Translations under genes and position numbers: made by a program | Shown: piece after piece, positions 43,878-52,780 of the stretch | Position numbering within the stretch: position 1 is the stretch's first letter | How the letters are laid out: the number at the start of each line of letters is the position of its first letter | Origin: an uncultured Hungatella sp. | GTDB taxonomy: Bacteria; Bacillota; Clostridia; Lachnospirales; Lachnospiraceae | DNA: 64,000 bases | Assembly: GCA_910588505.1 (NCBI GenBank) | Contig: CAJUPQ010000008.1 | Span: 1 to 64,000 of the forward strand | Direction: 5' to 3' | Notes under the pieces: model-generated | What the model was told of the DNA's origin: nothing | The model's input: the letters and a program-made list of their open reading frames with translations, nothing else | Databases searched by the model: none

Positions 43878-45839
43878 CTAAATCTCGTCCTCCACCTGCT
43901 GTTCCATTTTCAGCAGCAGATTTTTCAGCGTATCATAGCTCTGATACTGGATCAGCTCCTGCATACTCTCCCCATCTAAAAGCAGCTTGGCCGTCACCTG
44001 ATAAAACCGCTGCACATCAAAATGCTCATAATTAGCGACGGACACCAAAAAGATCACCTGGATCAGACTGTCCGGGGCGTCTTCCGTCCACAGGATCGGC
44101 TTATCCAAAACCGCCACGCACACAAAGGGACAATCCCCCATAACCTCAATGGGATGGGGCATGGCCACAAAATTGCCGAAAGCGGTCTTGGCCAGCACCT
44201 CCCTGGCCCGCACCGAATCTATAAATTCCTTTGGAGCCAGCCCTTTATCGCACACAAACCCGCACAGGGTCTTAAGGGCCTCCTCCTTATTGGCAAATTT
44301 CATATGGGGGAGAAACAATTCTTCCGGGTAGATATCCAGCACCGGACTGTCTTTCTTCCCCATAAGCGTCTTTTTCACAGCCTGGATGTCAGCGCTTTTC
44401 AGGAAATATTCCACCTCCTGGATCGGCACCGGGATCTTCACAGGAATGGGCACCGTGGTAAACACATAGTCGATCTCCGAAAAATCCTGCTCCCCGATCC
44501 GCCCCACGTCGCAGACGCTGACTTTATTAAGGTACGGCCCAAATTCTGTCTTGTATCTGTGAAGCAGAAGCTGCGCGCTCCCTCTCCCTGAAGCGCAGAC
44601 CAGAAGGATGTTCTTCTTGGCCACCTCCGTCTTTTTCCGCTCCAGAGCCAGTGCAAACAGGAGGGCAATATATCCGACCTCGTCCTCCTTCAATGTCTTA
44701 TGGTACTTATGATTCAAAACCACGCAAGCCGTGGTAGCCATGGTGTAAGCAAAAGAATAACGCTCTTTTATGTCTTTCAGCAGAGGATTGGTCAATTTCA
44801 TGTCATGCCGCAGCCGCACCACCAGAGGAACCATATGCTGGCTCAAGGACATCCGCAGCTCCAGGTCATCCCGAAAGTCAAATTTAAAGGCATCATAGAC
44901 CGCTCCCAGCATCTGATCCACCAGATCGCTGATCTCCTGGCTAATGACCAGATTCCCCTCTGCATCCTCGCACCCTCCGATATTGGCGACCATTTTCTTG
45001 CCTTCCAGATGGATGGCTATGTATACGATCTCGCTGGGGGGAAATTCCACCCGAAACTTATCCTTGATCTTTCCCAGTATCTCCTCTGCCATGCGATAAG
45101 TCTTTCTGTTCCGCACCTTCTCTCCATCACCTTCCGCCATAGGTACATAATGTCCCCCTCTCATCCGCAGAATAGCGATCTGAATATGAAGGATCAAATT
45201 CTGAAACGCCACATTGGATATGTCAAAATTATATTTGGACAGACAGCCCCGCACGCACTGATAGATCCACTGGATCTCCTCCGTCACATCCTGGTCCCCG
45301 TCCAGTTTCTCCAACAGCCGTATCTTCTTCGCCACATACCCCGCAATACACAACCTGCGGTCAAACTCCTTGCCCTCCACCCGGACCCCATAGTTAGGTT
45401 TCCTTTTCAGGCACAGGTTGTATTCTCCCAGAAGGCACTCCACCTCCTTCAGGTTATTGGTCAGAGTTTTCTTGGAAATGTAAAGGAGTTCGCTTAAGTC
45501 ATCCAGTTTCACATACCCCTCCGCATTGAGCAGGTATTCCAGAAGATACTGCACCCGCTCCTCCGAGGAGTTAGGGATGGCAGACTCCTGCAGTTCCCGC
45601 TTCTGCATCAGCTCCTCCAACTCTTTCCTCCGGCTGGGATTCTCCACCACCAGCCGGTATCCCGCCCCGTGCTTTGACTCTACATAAACCTCAAATTCGC
45701 TTAACAGTTCATTTAGATTCTTTAACTGGTTGCGTATGGTCTTGCTGCTAACTCCCAGTTCCTCGGCTAACGCCTCTGCTGTCTGATATTCGTTTTCTGA
45801 CAGTCTTCGATAAATATCACTCATCTGTCTGCTAACCAT
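43878..45839 (-). CDS. LicR/MtlR-type transcriptional activator with PRD and EII domains
   Basis: About 653 residues. Start is probably the ATG at 45839 (GTGGAG six bases upstream); in-frame ATG 45845 and GTG 45851 are alternatives. N-terminal helix-turn-helix (about 15-60, TAEALAEELGVSSKTIRNQL) and a second one near 105-130, two PRD domains (about 190-400) whose histidines are phosphorylated by HPr or EIIB, a EIIB-like domain with LLVCASGRGSAQLLL, and a EIIA-like domain with ATP-independent phospho-His in VAMPHPIEV. It should activate the adjacent PTS genes when sugar is present and glucose is low. Confidence 0.9.
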   Translation of the reverse strand: MVSRQMSDIYRRLSENEYQTAEALAEELGVSSKTIRNQLKNLNELLSEFEVYVESKHGAGYRLVVENPSRRKELEELMQKRELQESAIPNSSEERVQYLLEYLLNAEGYVKLDDLSELLYISKKTLTNNLKEVECLLGEYNLCLKRKPNYGVRVEGKEFDRRLCIAGYVAKKIRLLEKLDGDQDVTEEIQWIYQCVRGCLSKYNFDISNVAFQNLILHIQIAILRMRGGHYVPMAEGDGEKVRNRKTYRMAEEILGKIKDKFRVEFPPSEIVYIAIHLEGKKMVANIGGCEDAEGNLVISQEISDLVDQMLGAVYDAFKFDFRDDLELRMSLSQHMVPLVVRLRHDMKLTNPLLKDIKERYSFAYTMATTACVVLNHKYHKTLKEDEVGYIALLFALALERKKTEVAKKNILLVCASGRGSAQLLLHRYKTEFGPYLNKVSVCDVGRIGEQDFSEIDYVFTTVPIPVKIPVPIQEVEYFLKSADIQAVKKTLMGKKDSPVLDIYPEELFLPHMKFANKEEALKTLCGFVCDKGLAPKEFIDSVRAREVLAKTAFGNFVAMPHPIEVMGDCPFVCVAVLDKPILWTEDAPDSLIQVIFLVSVANYEHFDVQRFYQVTAKLLLDGESMQELIQYQSYDTLKNLLLKMEQQVEDEI

Positions 45840-45931
45840 GTGCATCTCCACTTCCCGTCATCGCTTTTACGCTAATAGCACCTGCTATGACTTTTTATGA
45901 TATTTTCCGCTGTTTATCTGATAATAGTCCT

Positions 45932-45960
45932 ATTATAGCAAAATACTGTTTTTAATCCAA
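45932..45960 (-). promoter_or_regulatory. Sigma-A type promoter of the LicR-type gene
   Basis: TTGGAT (45955-45960), 17-bp spacer, consensus TATAAT (45932-45937) on the minus strand, about 90 bp before the start. Between here and 46070 I see only the next terminator. Confidence 0.75.
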
Positions 45961-46071
45961 GTAGTATTTTTTGTAATTGTGGGGGAAATATTGCATCTAA
46001 GCACACTGTATGCCATCCTAAAATAAAGCCGATTCCTATATAATGAGAAAATTTAATAGAACACAAAAAAA

Positions 46072-46111
46072 TAGAACAGGAATACCATTTTTTAATGATA
46101 TCCCTATTCTA
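46072..46111 (-). terminator. Terminator of the DUF6147-like gene
   Basis: TAGAATAGGGATATCATT pairs with AATGGTATTCCTGTTCTA (three mismatches) around AAAA, followed by TTTTTTTGTG on the minus strand. Confidence 0.8.
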
Positions 46112-46162
46112 CAATTAAACATTTTTCGCTGCTTGAAAATTTATGCGTACATGTTCTATATC

Positions 46163-46684
46163 TTACTTGTCTTCATTTATATTTCGATATACCGGGTAAT
46201 CTGTCAGAAGCACTCCACCCGTTTGAGTATTTTTAGTTTCATAAGAACCACTTGGAGTCCGTACTTTATGCTCACATCTTAAACGATAGTAATAATTCGT
46301 TGCCAATCCGTAAACGCTAAATTCTACCTCACCTGCATGAAGGGTTCCATCTGGATCGTCTTCTGGTGTAAACTCATACACATATGTCTTCACTGAACTC
46401 CAACTTCCAGATGTTCCCTTTCTTCTCTCTAAATTGATAGTAATCTTTGCCCATGGGATCTCATAATACGACGAAAAATCTGCATAAATACCTAAAACCC
46501 CTTCTCCCTCATTCGTTATTTCTGAAATAGCACTTGCCAAATAAAGGCTTCGAGGTTCTACTACATTATCCCTCTCAGCTTCCCTTCCCACTTCACCCAT
46601 AGACTCACCAGCAAAAGCAACGCTTACTGTAGATACCATTATCACAAATACTAAACTTAATAATATTGTTAGTCTTCTCTTCAT
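46163..46684 (-). CDS. Secreted beta-sandwich protein, DUF6147-like
   Basis: 173 residues. Sec signal peptide (1-25, LLSLVFVIMVSTVSVAFA then GES). The mature part is short strands with alternating aromatic residues (GIYADFSSYYEIPWAKITINLERR, VEFSVYGLATNYYYRLRCEH split over 60-150) and ends KNTQTGGVLLTDYPVYRN. It resembles DUF6147, whose role is unknown. AT-rich compared with its neighbours. TTAGGAGAAG precedes the ATG. It follows the DUF4367-like gene by 27 bp in the same transcript. Confidence 0.65.
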   Translation of the reverse strand: MKRRLTILLSLVFVIMVSTVSVAFAGESMGEVGREAERDNVVEPRSLYLASAISEITNEGEGVLGIYADFSSYYEIPWAKITINLERRKGTSGSWSSVKTYVYEFTPEDDPDGTLHAGEVEFSVYGLATNYYYRLRCEHKVRTPSGSYETKNTQTGGVLLTDYPVYRNINEDK

Positions 46685-46711
46685 ATCATTCTTCTCCTAA
46701 AATATATCTGT

Positions 46712-47515
46712 TTAACCCTCATATAATTTTATTCCGTAAACAACTTGTTCAAACTCCTCAATATCGATAACACCTTCTACTATATAGTAATAGTTTTCTT
46801 CTATAATTCGAACACTATATTCAACTTTTTCATTCTCTAATTCCTTTTTATAAATAGGAATCTCTATATCCAGAAATGAATTATAAACATATTTGTATAT
46901 CTTCATATCTGACGCATAACTAAGTGAAGCAGGCTTATCACTAAATCCTTGATAAAAATACAACCATTTAGGAGTCTGCACAAACTCCATTTTACCTTTA
47001 TTTCTAAATAATTTTAATTCTTTAAATACCATTTTCTCTGGTAAATATGACAATTCAAGAACATCTATATTCAATTCATCCCTTATTTGATCATAAGCCT
47101 TTTCCTCTTCCAAAAAATCGTCCGTAATCAAATTATCCGAACTATTATTAAGCACTATAACATTCTCCAAATCCTCCCGTTCCCGCACTTCATACACATA
47201 ATGTCGCTTCGCTCCCACCCACATACTCCCACCAAACAGCACCGTCCCTAAAACCGCGGCCACAGCCATCACCATAGCCATCTTTTTCACCCGGATGCCC
47301 TTATGCCGTTTTTCGTCATGTTCCCGTTCCAGTCGGTTCCAGATTCGCTCAAACTCGCCTTCCGGTGCTTCCAGGGCCTTGTCATCGCTCTTTTCGGCCT
47401 CTTCCATAAACCGGTCCAGCTCACTGGCCAGCTGTTCATCTGAATATCCGAAAGCTTTTGCTATCTGCTGCTCTATGAAGTTGTTGTCCAGTTGCCTTTT
47501 CTCTTTGTTCTTCAC
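46712..47515 (-). CDS. Membrane protein, putative anti-sigma factor (DUF4367-like)
   Basis: About 267 residues. Start likely GTG at 47515 (GAGGTG upstream); an ATG at 47530 is also possible. Cytoplasmic acidic helical part (1-75), membrane segment (about 79-98, MAMVMAVAAVLGTVLFGG), outer domain with LSYLPEKMVFKELKL and YYIVEGVIDIEEFEQVVYGI, the DUF4367 pattern of lipoprotein-carrier-like sensors. This shape fits anti-sigma factors, and a sigma gene on the same strand lies 1.2 kb upstream beyond murG. Base content changes inside the gene: a counted 60-base sample has 52% G+C at 47281-47340 and 30% at 46741-46800. Confidence 0.65.
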   Translation of the reverse strand: MKNKEKRQLDNNFIEQQIAKAFGYSDEQLASELDRFMEEAEKSDDKALEAPEGEFERIWNRLEREHDEKRHKGIRVKKMAMVMAVAAVLGTVLFGGSMWVGAKRHYVYEVREREDLENVIVLNNSSDNLITDDFLEEEKAYDQIRDELNIDVLELSYLPEKMVFKELKLFRNKGKMEFVQTPKWLYFYQGFSDKPASLSYASDMKIYKYVYNSFLDIEIPIYKKELENEKVEYSVRIIEENYYYIVEGVIDIEEFEQVVYGIKLYEG

Positions 47516-47574
47516 AGGGCCACCTCGCATATTTCTTCTGATTTCAGGAAATCATGTTCCATAGGGTTTTGGGG

Positions 47575-47605
47575 TTGACTTTTTTAGATGTTCGTTTAGT
47601 ATAAT
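47575..47605 (+). promoter_or_regulatory. Promoter of murG
   Basis: TTGACT (47575-47580) and TATAAT (47600-47605) with a 19-bp spacer, longer than ideal, about 55 bp before the start. Confidence 0.55.
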
Positions 47606-47661
47606 ATAGGTATATGGGTACACTTAAGTCATATGTTTTGTAAAATTGGAGGCCGCGTCTT

Positions 47662-48735
47662 ATGAAAATGATCATGCTAACCGGCGGTGGAACTGCCGGC
47701 CACGTAACACCAAACCTGGCTCTTATCCCTTCCCTGCGGGATTTAGGATACGAGATCCGCTATATTGGCTCTTATGAGGGCATTGAGAAAAAACTCATCG
47801 AAAACACCGGGATCCCCTATGACGGGATATCCTCCGGCAAACTGCGCCGCTACTTCGATTTGAAAAATTTCTCCGACCCCTTCCGCGTGATAAAAGGATA
47901 CAGGGAAGCTCGCAAGCTTCTGAAAAAATATAAACCTGACGTGGTCTTTTCCAAAGGCGGTTTTGTAGCCGTCCCTGTGGTGCTGGCTGCCAAACATTAC
48001 CACATTCCCACCATTATCCATGAGTCTGACATGACTCCGGGCCTTGCCAACAAACTCTGCATCCCTTCCGCAAAAAAAGTTTGCTGCAATTTCCCCGAGA
48101 CGCTTCAGTATCTTCCCAAGGACAAAGCTGTGCTGACAGGTTCTCCCATTCGGGCGGAACTTCTCCAGGGCGACCGTCTGTCCGGTCTTCAATACGCCCA
48201 CCTCACAGCCGATAAACCGGTCATTCTGGTCATCGGCGGAAGCCTTGGATCCGTAACCGTCAATACTGCTGTGCGAAACCTGCTGCCCCGCCTGCTGCCC
48301 GATTACCAGGTAGTACATATCTGCGGAAAGGCACATCTGGATGAAAGCCTTATTCATGCCAAAGGATATGTGCAGTACGAGTATGTGGACGCGCCCCTAA
48401 AGCATCTCTTTGCCGCCGCCGATCTGGTGCTGTCCAGAGCAGGCGCCAACTCCATCTGTGAGATCCTGGCGCTGCGCAAACCGAATGTTCTGATTCCTCT
48501 GTCAGCCGCGGCCAGCCGGGGCGACCAGATCCTCAATGCCAATTCCTTTGCCAAGCAGGGATTCAGCACAGTCTTAGAAGAGGAATCTCTCACTGACGAC
48601 AGCCTGTACCAGGCAATTCGCAGCACCTATGAGAACCGGGAAACCTTCATCCACGCAATGGAGCAAAGCCATCTGAACAACGCGGTGAAGACTATCACGG
48701 ATCTGATCCAGGAATATACAGCCGGCAAAAACTAA
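47662..48735 (+). CDS. murG: UDP-GlcNAc:undecaprenyl-PP-MurNAc-pentapeptide GlcNAc transferase
   Basis: Makes lipid II at the inner face of the membrane. 357 residues. N-terminal GGGTAGHVTPNLAL, acceptor-site region SKGGFVAVPVVLAA and HESDMTPGLANKL, then the UDP-GlcNAc-binding domain with VIGGSLGSVTVN and LSRAGANSICEILAL. AAATTGGAGG lies ahead of the ATG. It stands alone on the plus strand, outside any dcw cluster, and its TAA shares four bases (CTAA) with the stop of the sigma gene. Confidence 0.93.
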   Translation: MKMIMLTGGGTAGHVTPNLALIPSLRDLGYEIRYIGSYEGIEKKLIENTGIPYDGISSGKLRRYFDLKNFSDPFRVIKGYREARKLLKKYKPDVVFSKGGFVAVPVVLAAKHYHIPTIIHESDMTPGLANKLCIPSAKKVCCNFPETLQYLPKDKAVLTGSPIRAELLQGDRLSGLQYAHLTADKPVILVIGGSLGSVTVNTAVRNLLPRLLPDYQVVHICGKAHLDESLIHAKGYVQYEYVDAPLKHLFAAADLVLSRAGANSICEILALRKPNVLIPLSAAASRGDQILNANSFAKQGFSTVLEEESLTDDSLYQAIRSTYENRETFIHAMEQSHLNNAVKTITDLIQEYTAGKN

Positions 48736-49271
48736 TCCCGCTCTTTAAGCAGTTTCGCTATTTGCCTTCTGATCCTGGAAATACGCATCCTGCATGTAGA
48801 ATCGTTGATGCCCAGGATTTTACACACCTCATCCCGCGGCCTCCCCTCCACCATGTGGAGGATGGCCACCTCCTTAAGAGCAGGCGACATATTCAAAATA
48901 GCCTTGCGTATCTGTTCCAGTTTCTCCCTCTCGATCAGGTCACTGCTGACATCCTTAAATCCCTGAGACTGCAGGAGCTCCGCAGTCAGCGCCAACTCAT
49001 TTGCTTCTATGCTGATCTCCTCATGACGTTTCAAACTGCGGAAGTAGTCGTTGCACCGGTTTTCGAGAATCCTCATCAACATCGCTTTCTGCTGGGCAAT
49101 ATTCCAGACAGGGAATTTGGCTTCATATTTATCCATGAATGCCATAAACGTATCCTGGACAATGTCGTTAACCTCGCATTCCGGCACCTTTTTGCTTAGG
49201 GCGGCCAGGCGGAGCGCCTTTTGATATGTCTCGTACAGTTCCTGCAACAATTCCTTATGCTCTTGATGCAT
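48732..49271 (-). CDS. Sigma-70 family (ECF-like) RNA polymerase sigma factor
   Basis: 179 residues. Region 2 around VNDIVQDTFMAFMDKY and LMRILENRCNDYFRSLKR (about 30-85), region 4 with ILNMSPALKEVAILHMVEG and the helix-turn-helix DEVCKILGINDSTCRMRI (about 125-175). No region 1.1 or 3, as in ECF factors. CATAGGAGAA precedes the ATG. A possible partner is the DUF4367-like membrane protein across murG. Regulon unknown. Confidence 0.85.
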   Translation of the reverse strand: MHQEHKELLQELYETYQKALRLAALSKKVPECEVNDIVQDTFMAFMDKYEAKFPVWNIAQQKAMLMRILENRCNDYFRSLKRHEEISIEANELALTAELLQSQGFKDVSSDLIEREKLEQIRKAILNMSPALKEVAILHMVEGRPRDEVCKILGINDSTCRMRISRIRRQIAKLLKERD

Positions 49272-49348
49272 GGTATTCTCCTATGGCTCAGGTTTCTCAT
49301 CATGTTTGCAGGAATTGCTGACTGTGCATAGTAAGCGAACCTTCCTGA

Positions 49349-49765
49349 CTACAACCGCGGCGTTACCGCCTCAACAATCCTCTCCGTCTCCTCGGCGGAA
49401 ACCTTACCTGACTCCCAAGTCACCATCTTGGATCCGCCTTCATAGCGGGGAATCACATGCATATGAAAATGCATCACTGTCTGACCGGCAGCCTCCCCGT
49501 TATTCTGCACCAGATTAAAACCGGCGCAGCCAAGACCTTCCTTCATGGCTTTTCCAATCTTTGCCGCCACCTTCAGGACTTTTTCGCCAACCGCTTCGTC
49601 CAGCTCGCACAGATCCTGATAATGGTGCTTTGGCAAGATAAGAGCATGTCCCTTCGAAGCCGGATTGGCGTCCAGGATCACACGAAACGTATCATCCTCG
49701 TACAGAGACGCCGTAGGGATCACTCCATTAGCAAGTTTGCAGAAAATACAATCATCTTTTACCAT
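49349..49765 (-). CDS. HIT family hydrolase
   Basis: Histidine-triad nucleotide hydrolase or transferase acting on purine nucleoside phosphoramidates or dinucleoside polyphosphates. 138 residues from the ATG at 49765 (GGATGGAGGAAG). CIFCKLANGVIPT with zinc-type cysteines, ALILPKHHYQDL, and the triad HFHMHVIPR. Its start overlaps the end of the rhomboid gene, so they are coupled. Confidence 0.9.
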   Translation of the reverse strand: MVKDDCIFCKLANGVIPTASLYEDDTFRVILDANPASKGHALILPKHHYQDLCELDEAVGEKVLKVAAKIGKAMKEGLGCAGFNLVQNNGEAAGQTVMHFHMHVIPRYEGGSKMVTWESGKVSAEETERIVEAVTPRL

Positions 49766-50385
49766 ATGTCTTCCTCCATCCATCCAGTTCTTTTTACAGG
49801 CTTCCGATACAGGATCATTCCCATGAGGATCCCCAGAAACAGCCCGGCCACGTGAGCCGTATTGTTTACTCCGCTACTGGTAAAGCCATGGTAAAGAGAA
49901 AATGCCACCAGGATCACCATCTGTCTGGCGTTCAGATCCTCCAGCCGCCCTCTGTTCACCGCTACCGCGTAGGCTAACCCTCCGATGACGCCGAAGATAG
50001 CCCCCGAAGCCCCTGCCGATACCGCATAATCCCCCTGGATCACATTCACCCACAGGGATATGACATTGGCCCCAATCCCGCATACCAGGTAAAAAAAGGC
50101 ATACTTTACTTTTCCAAGAGCCCGCTCCAGATTATCGCCTAAAACAAACAGGATCAACATATTGTTGGCAAGATGCTCCACGCCGAAATGCATAAAAACC
50201 GACGTCAAAAGCCGCCAATACTCTTTTCTGTACAAAACCATCGGTTCAAACAGAGCTCCGTGAGCGACCATAAACTCCACATCCTCTGTAGAGCCCCTGA
50301 TTTCCAGATACAGAAATCCCAATATGTTTATGACTATAACAGCGATCGTTACATAAGCGGTCTTATGGTTTCTCTCCTGTCCCAT
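49759..50385 (-). CDS. Rhomboid-family intramembrane serine protease
   Basis: 208 residues, six membrane segments. The catalytic Ser is in SAGASGAIFGVIGG (GxSG motif) and the partner His in NNTAHVAGLFLGIL; the conserved LTSVFMHFGVEHLANNM is in segment 2. It should cut membrane proteins within the bilayer. Substrate unknown; the pilus proteins just upstream are candidates by position only. GGGGAGACTGTT precedes the ATG. Confidence 0.92.
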   Translation of the reverse strand: MGQERNHKTAYVTIAVIVINILGFLYLEIRGSTEDVEFMVAHGALFEPMVLYRKEYWRLLTSVFMHFGVEHLANNMLILFVLGDNLERALGKVKYAFFYLVCGIGANVISLWVNVIQGDYAVSAGASGAIFGVIGGLAYAVAVNRGRLEDLNARQMVILVAFSLYHGFTSSGVNNTAHVAGLFLGILMGMILYRKPVKRTGWMEEDIW

Positions 50386-50415
50386 AACAGTCTCCCCTAA
50401 AACTTATGTAACCAT

Positions 50416-50444
50416 ATTTTATCATAGGGTGCCTGTTTTGTTAA
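50416..50444 (-). promoter_or_regulatory. Promoter of the rhomboid-HIT unit
   Basis: TTAACA (50439-50444), 17-bp spacer, TAAAAT (50416-50421) on the minus strand, between the pilus operon and the rhomboid start. The sigma gene may be on this transcript too. Confidence 0.7.
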
Positions 50445-50448
50445 GTTA

Positions 50449-51942
50449 TTATTTTAGCTGGAATCTTAAATCTGCCACCCCGATCTCATCGCCTGGCTGT
50501 ATCAACGCGGTTCCGTTGGCGTCTAAGGGCCTGCCGTTAACAAACGTCCCGTTAGTGGAATTCAGATCCGTCACCCGGTATCCTTCCTCCGTCTCATCGA
50601 TCCGGACATGGAGACGGCTGACTGTGCTTTTATCCAGCACATAGTCGCAAAGTCCTTCCTGCTTGCCGATGATAAAGGGGTAATAGGACAATACAATATC
50701 ACCCTCTCCGTCCCGGCTTACAAGACTTCTTACCGGCTTTTCTTCACTTTGGTTCCACAGCAGCACTGTACGCATTTCCTCCGCCTGGGAGACTGCCGAC
50801 GTCGATGGTTCCTCTGTCTGCTCTTCTTCCGGCTCATCAAATATCATTTGCCACTGCCCCGGCCGAGAAGATACGTTTGGTTGGGGATTTTGATTGCTGA
50901 ACAATGGATTCAATCCTGATGCTTCATTAGATGTCTCTCTAAAAGATGTCTGTCTGTCAGTGTTAGATGATGTGTGTGTTAATGCTCTCTCACAGGAAGA
51001 TCGACTGCAAGATGACAAACCATAGGATACTTTGCGAGAATCCTCTGTTCGATCTCGTTTTCTTGCGGCAAACCACTTAAACCAACCCAGGCTCCCTCCC
51101 AGCAGCAAAAGCGCGATTCCCGCTGCTCCTAAAAAGACCGCATATGGTATTAACCCATATCTTCCGGAAAAAAAACGGATCCCGGCTGCCAACAAGATCA
51201 TAACAGAGCCCGGCAAAAGGTAAAGATAACTTATCCGCTCCGGAGAGCCTGCGCACTTCTGAACCTTTTCAGACGCATCTGTTTGTCCAGGCGCTATACC
51301 CGCAGTTTCCGGCGCTACCCCCTTTTTATCCCATGATTCTGTATTTTCTGGTTTCATTCTCTCACAGGTTTCCCCTTTATTTCGATACTCCATATCTGGA
51401 TAATTTTCCTTCATGACCCATCGCAGAAGATTGTCCAAACCATAATTCTCCTTCAGACTTTCGCGGTACAGCCCATAAATAAGGACCACAGCCTCTTTAT
51501 CCTCGTGATCCGTGTTGCCCAAAAGATACTGTAAAAACAGGCTGAACTCCTCCGGAAAATCGCCCCTTTTCCCTGGGAGCAGGCAGAGAAACGGCTCATA
51601 TTCTTCCGGATCCACATAAATGTAATCCGGATCCAGAAGGATCTGTTCCTCTGACAAAAGATAATCCTCCATTCTGGTCAGCGTCCGGGCGATCCCTAAA
51701 AGTAAGCCCCGGATCTGTACCGCGTTTATGGCCTTCTTCTCCAACATCCGGCTCAATGGCTGCTTTGACGTGATCTCATAGCAAAACCTGCACCGGTTAT
51801 CCGACTTCTTTATGCGGAACTTTAACAATCCATCTATAGTATTTCCTATCATCATCCTGGCTTCATATCCCTGTTCCTGACTTTCCTCTGCCTGTATCAT
51901 CAGATAATTCTGGCGCATCTCCCGCAGATACTCCACTTCCAT
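50449..51942 (-). CDS. DUF6382 and FHA domain membrane protein
   Basis: About 497 residues from the ATG at 51942 (GGGGAG upstream). N-terminal DUF6382-like cytoplasmic domain (1-165, with YEITSKQPLSRML and YIYVDPEEYEPFLCLLPGK), a variable region, two close membrane segments (about 240-295, LLPGSVMILLAAGIRFF and PYAVFLGAAGIALLLLGG), a low-complexity stretch, and a C-terminal forkhead-associated domain (about 405-497, STVSRLHVRI and DLNSTNGTFVNG) that binds phosphothreonine. It is the last gene of the pilus operon and suggests control of pilus assembly by Ser/Thr phosphorylation. No kinase gene is present here. Confidence 0.85.
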   Translation of the reverse strand: MEVEYLREMRQNYLMIQAEESQEQGYEARMMIGNTIDGLLKFRIKKSDNRCRFCYEITSKQPLSRMLEKKAINAVQIRGLLLGIARTLTRMEDYLLSEEQILLDPDYIYVDPEEYEPFLCLLPGKRGDFPEEFSLFLQYLLGNTDHEDKEAVVLIYGLYRESLKENYGLDNLLRWVMKENYPDMEYRNKGETCERMKPENTESWDKKGVAPETAGIAPGQTDASEKVQKCAGSPERISYLYLLPGSVMILLAAGIRFFSGRYGLIPYAVFLGAAGIALLLLGGSLGWFKWFAARKRDRTEDSRKVSYGLSSCSRSSCERALTHTSSNTDRQTSFRETSNEASGLNPLFSNQNPQPNVSSRPGQWQMIFDEPEEEQTEEPSTSAVSQAEEMRTVLLWNQSEEKPVRSLVSRDGEGDIVLSYYPFIIGKQEGLCDYVLDKSTVSRLHVRIDETEEGYRVTDLNSTNGTFVNGRPLDANGTALIQPGDEIGVADLRFQLK

Positions 51943-51949
51943 CCCTGCA

Positions 51950-52318
51950 TTACTCCCCTTTCCTGCTCTGCATCGCTTCGTCCTTCTCAAAAGCAGCTAT
52001 TTTTCTCAACATCTCCTCTGGTTCATAGACTCCGGAAATGATCTCCTTTTCCCATGAACCTGTGTCTATATATCCCTTCACCTGATCTTTGTCTCTCTTT
52101 GCCTGCCCGTGGGGCAATGGCTTCTCCTGCCCCTCCTCCCCAAAGCGCAGCCGCTCCACAGCCCAATGAAGCTGCATGATCTTGGTGGTTTTTCCGCACT
52201 CAAAATATGCTGTCCGTATCAAAACAGCCAGAGACAAAAGAACCATGGCCATAATATAAGAAGCTTCCACCGTCATACTGGCAGAGATCCGGCGCGCCCC
52301 TGGGGCTTTTTCCATCAT
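51950..52318 (-). CDS. Pseudopilin/TadE-like membrane protein
   Basis: About 122 residues from the ATG at 52318 (AGGAGGGG upstream), overlapping the stop of the peptidase gene. A basic N-terminus is followed by SASMTVEASYIMAMVLL, the TadE-like TVEA motif with its hydrophobic helix (about 15-38), then a soluble charged tail. Function presumably in pilus base or minor pilin. Confidence 0.7.
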   Translation of the reverse strand: MMEKAPGARRISASMTVEASYIMAMVLLSLAVLIRTAYFECGKTTKIMQLHWAVERLRFGEEGQEKPLPHGQAKRDKDQVKGYIDTGSWEKEIISGVYEPEEMLRKIAAFEKDEAMQSRKGE

Positions 52319-52743
52319 GGCAGCCCCTCCTTTGCCATCAGGATCCACGCCCCGATGGGCCACATGCAGGCCAGAAACGGCAGGGTGGCATTGGCTGTAT
52401 TTTTTCCGATCCAATTTCCCCGCAGGATGATCCCCGCGCTCCAAAACCAGCTAACCGACAGACCTCCCAACAGCAGCAGCCAGATCTCCTCCCCTGTTAG
52501 ATACCAGGCGCTTGCCAACAAAAACCAGCCGTCTCCCATTCCCACAGCCCCTCCTGTGACCCTGCTCACAAGCAGAAGCCCCATCCCGGCGGCCAGCCCC
52601 CGGATGTGACCAACCGGCCCGGTTATAAGGGCATAGACCATCCCCACGCCGCCGCAGACCGCCAAAACTCTGCAAGAAACCGTCCGCTCCCTCAGATCTG
52701 ACACCGCCCCAATGGTCAGACATAAGAACCAGAACCACCGCAT
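52315..52743 (-). CDS. Prepilin peptidase (A24 family), second copy
   Basis: 142 residues. Six-helix aspartic leader peptidase with first Asp in GAVSDLRERTV and second in the GxGD motif GAVGMGDGWFLL. It cuts pilin leaders. A second, different peptidase is encoded at the other end of the operon (60233-60772). GGGAGAAGAGGG lies before the ATG. Confidence 0.88.
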   Translation of the reverse strand: MRWFWFLCLTIGAVSDLRERTVSCRVLAVCGGVGMVYALITGPVGHIRGLAAGMGLLLVSRVTGGAVGMGDGWFLLASAWYLTGEEIWLLLLGGLSVSWFWSAGIILRGNWIGKNTANATLPFLACMWPIGAWILMAKEGLP

Positions 52744-52780
52744 ATCCCTCTTCTCCCTTTCTCTGTAAATCTTAACCTCA

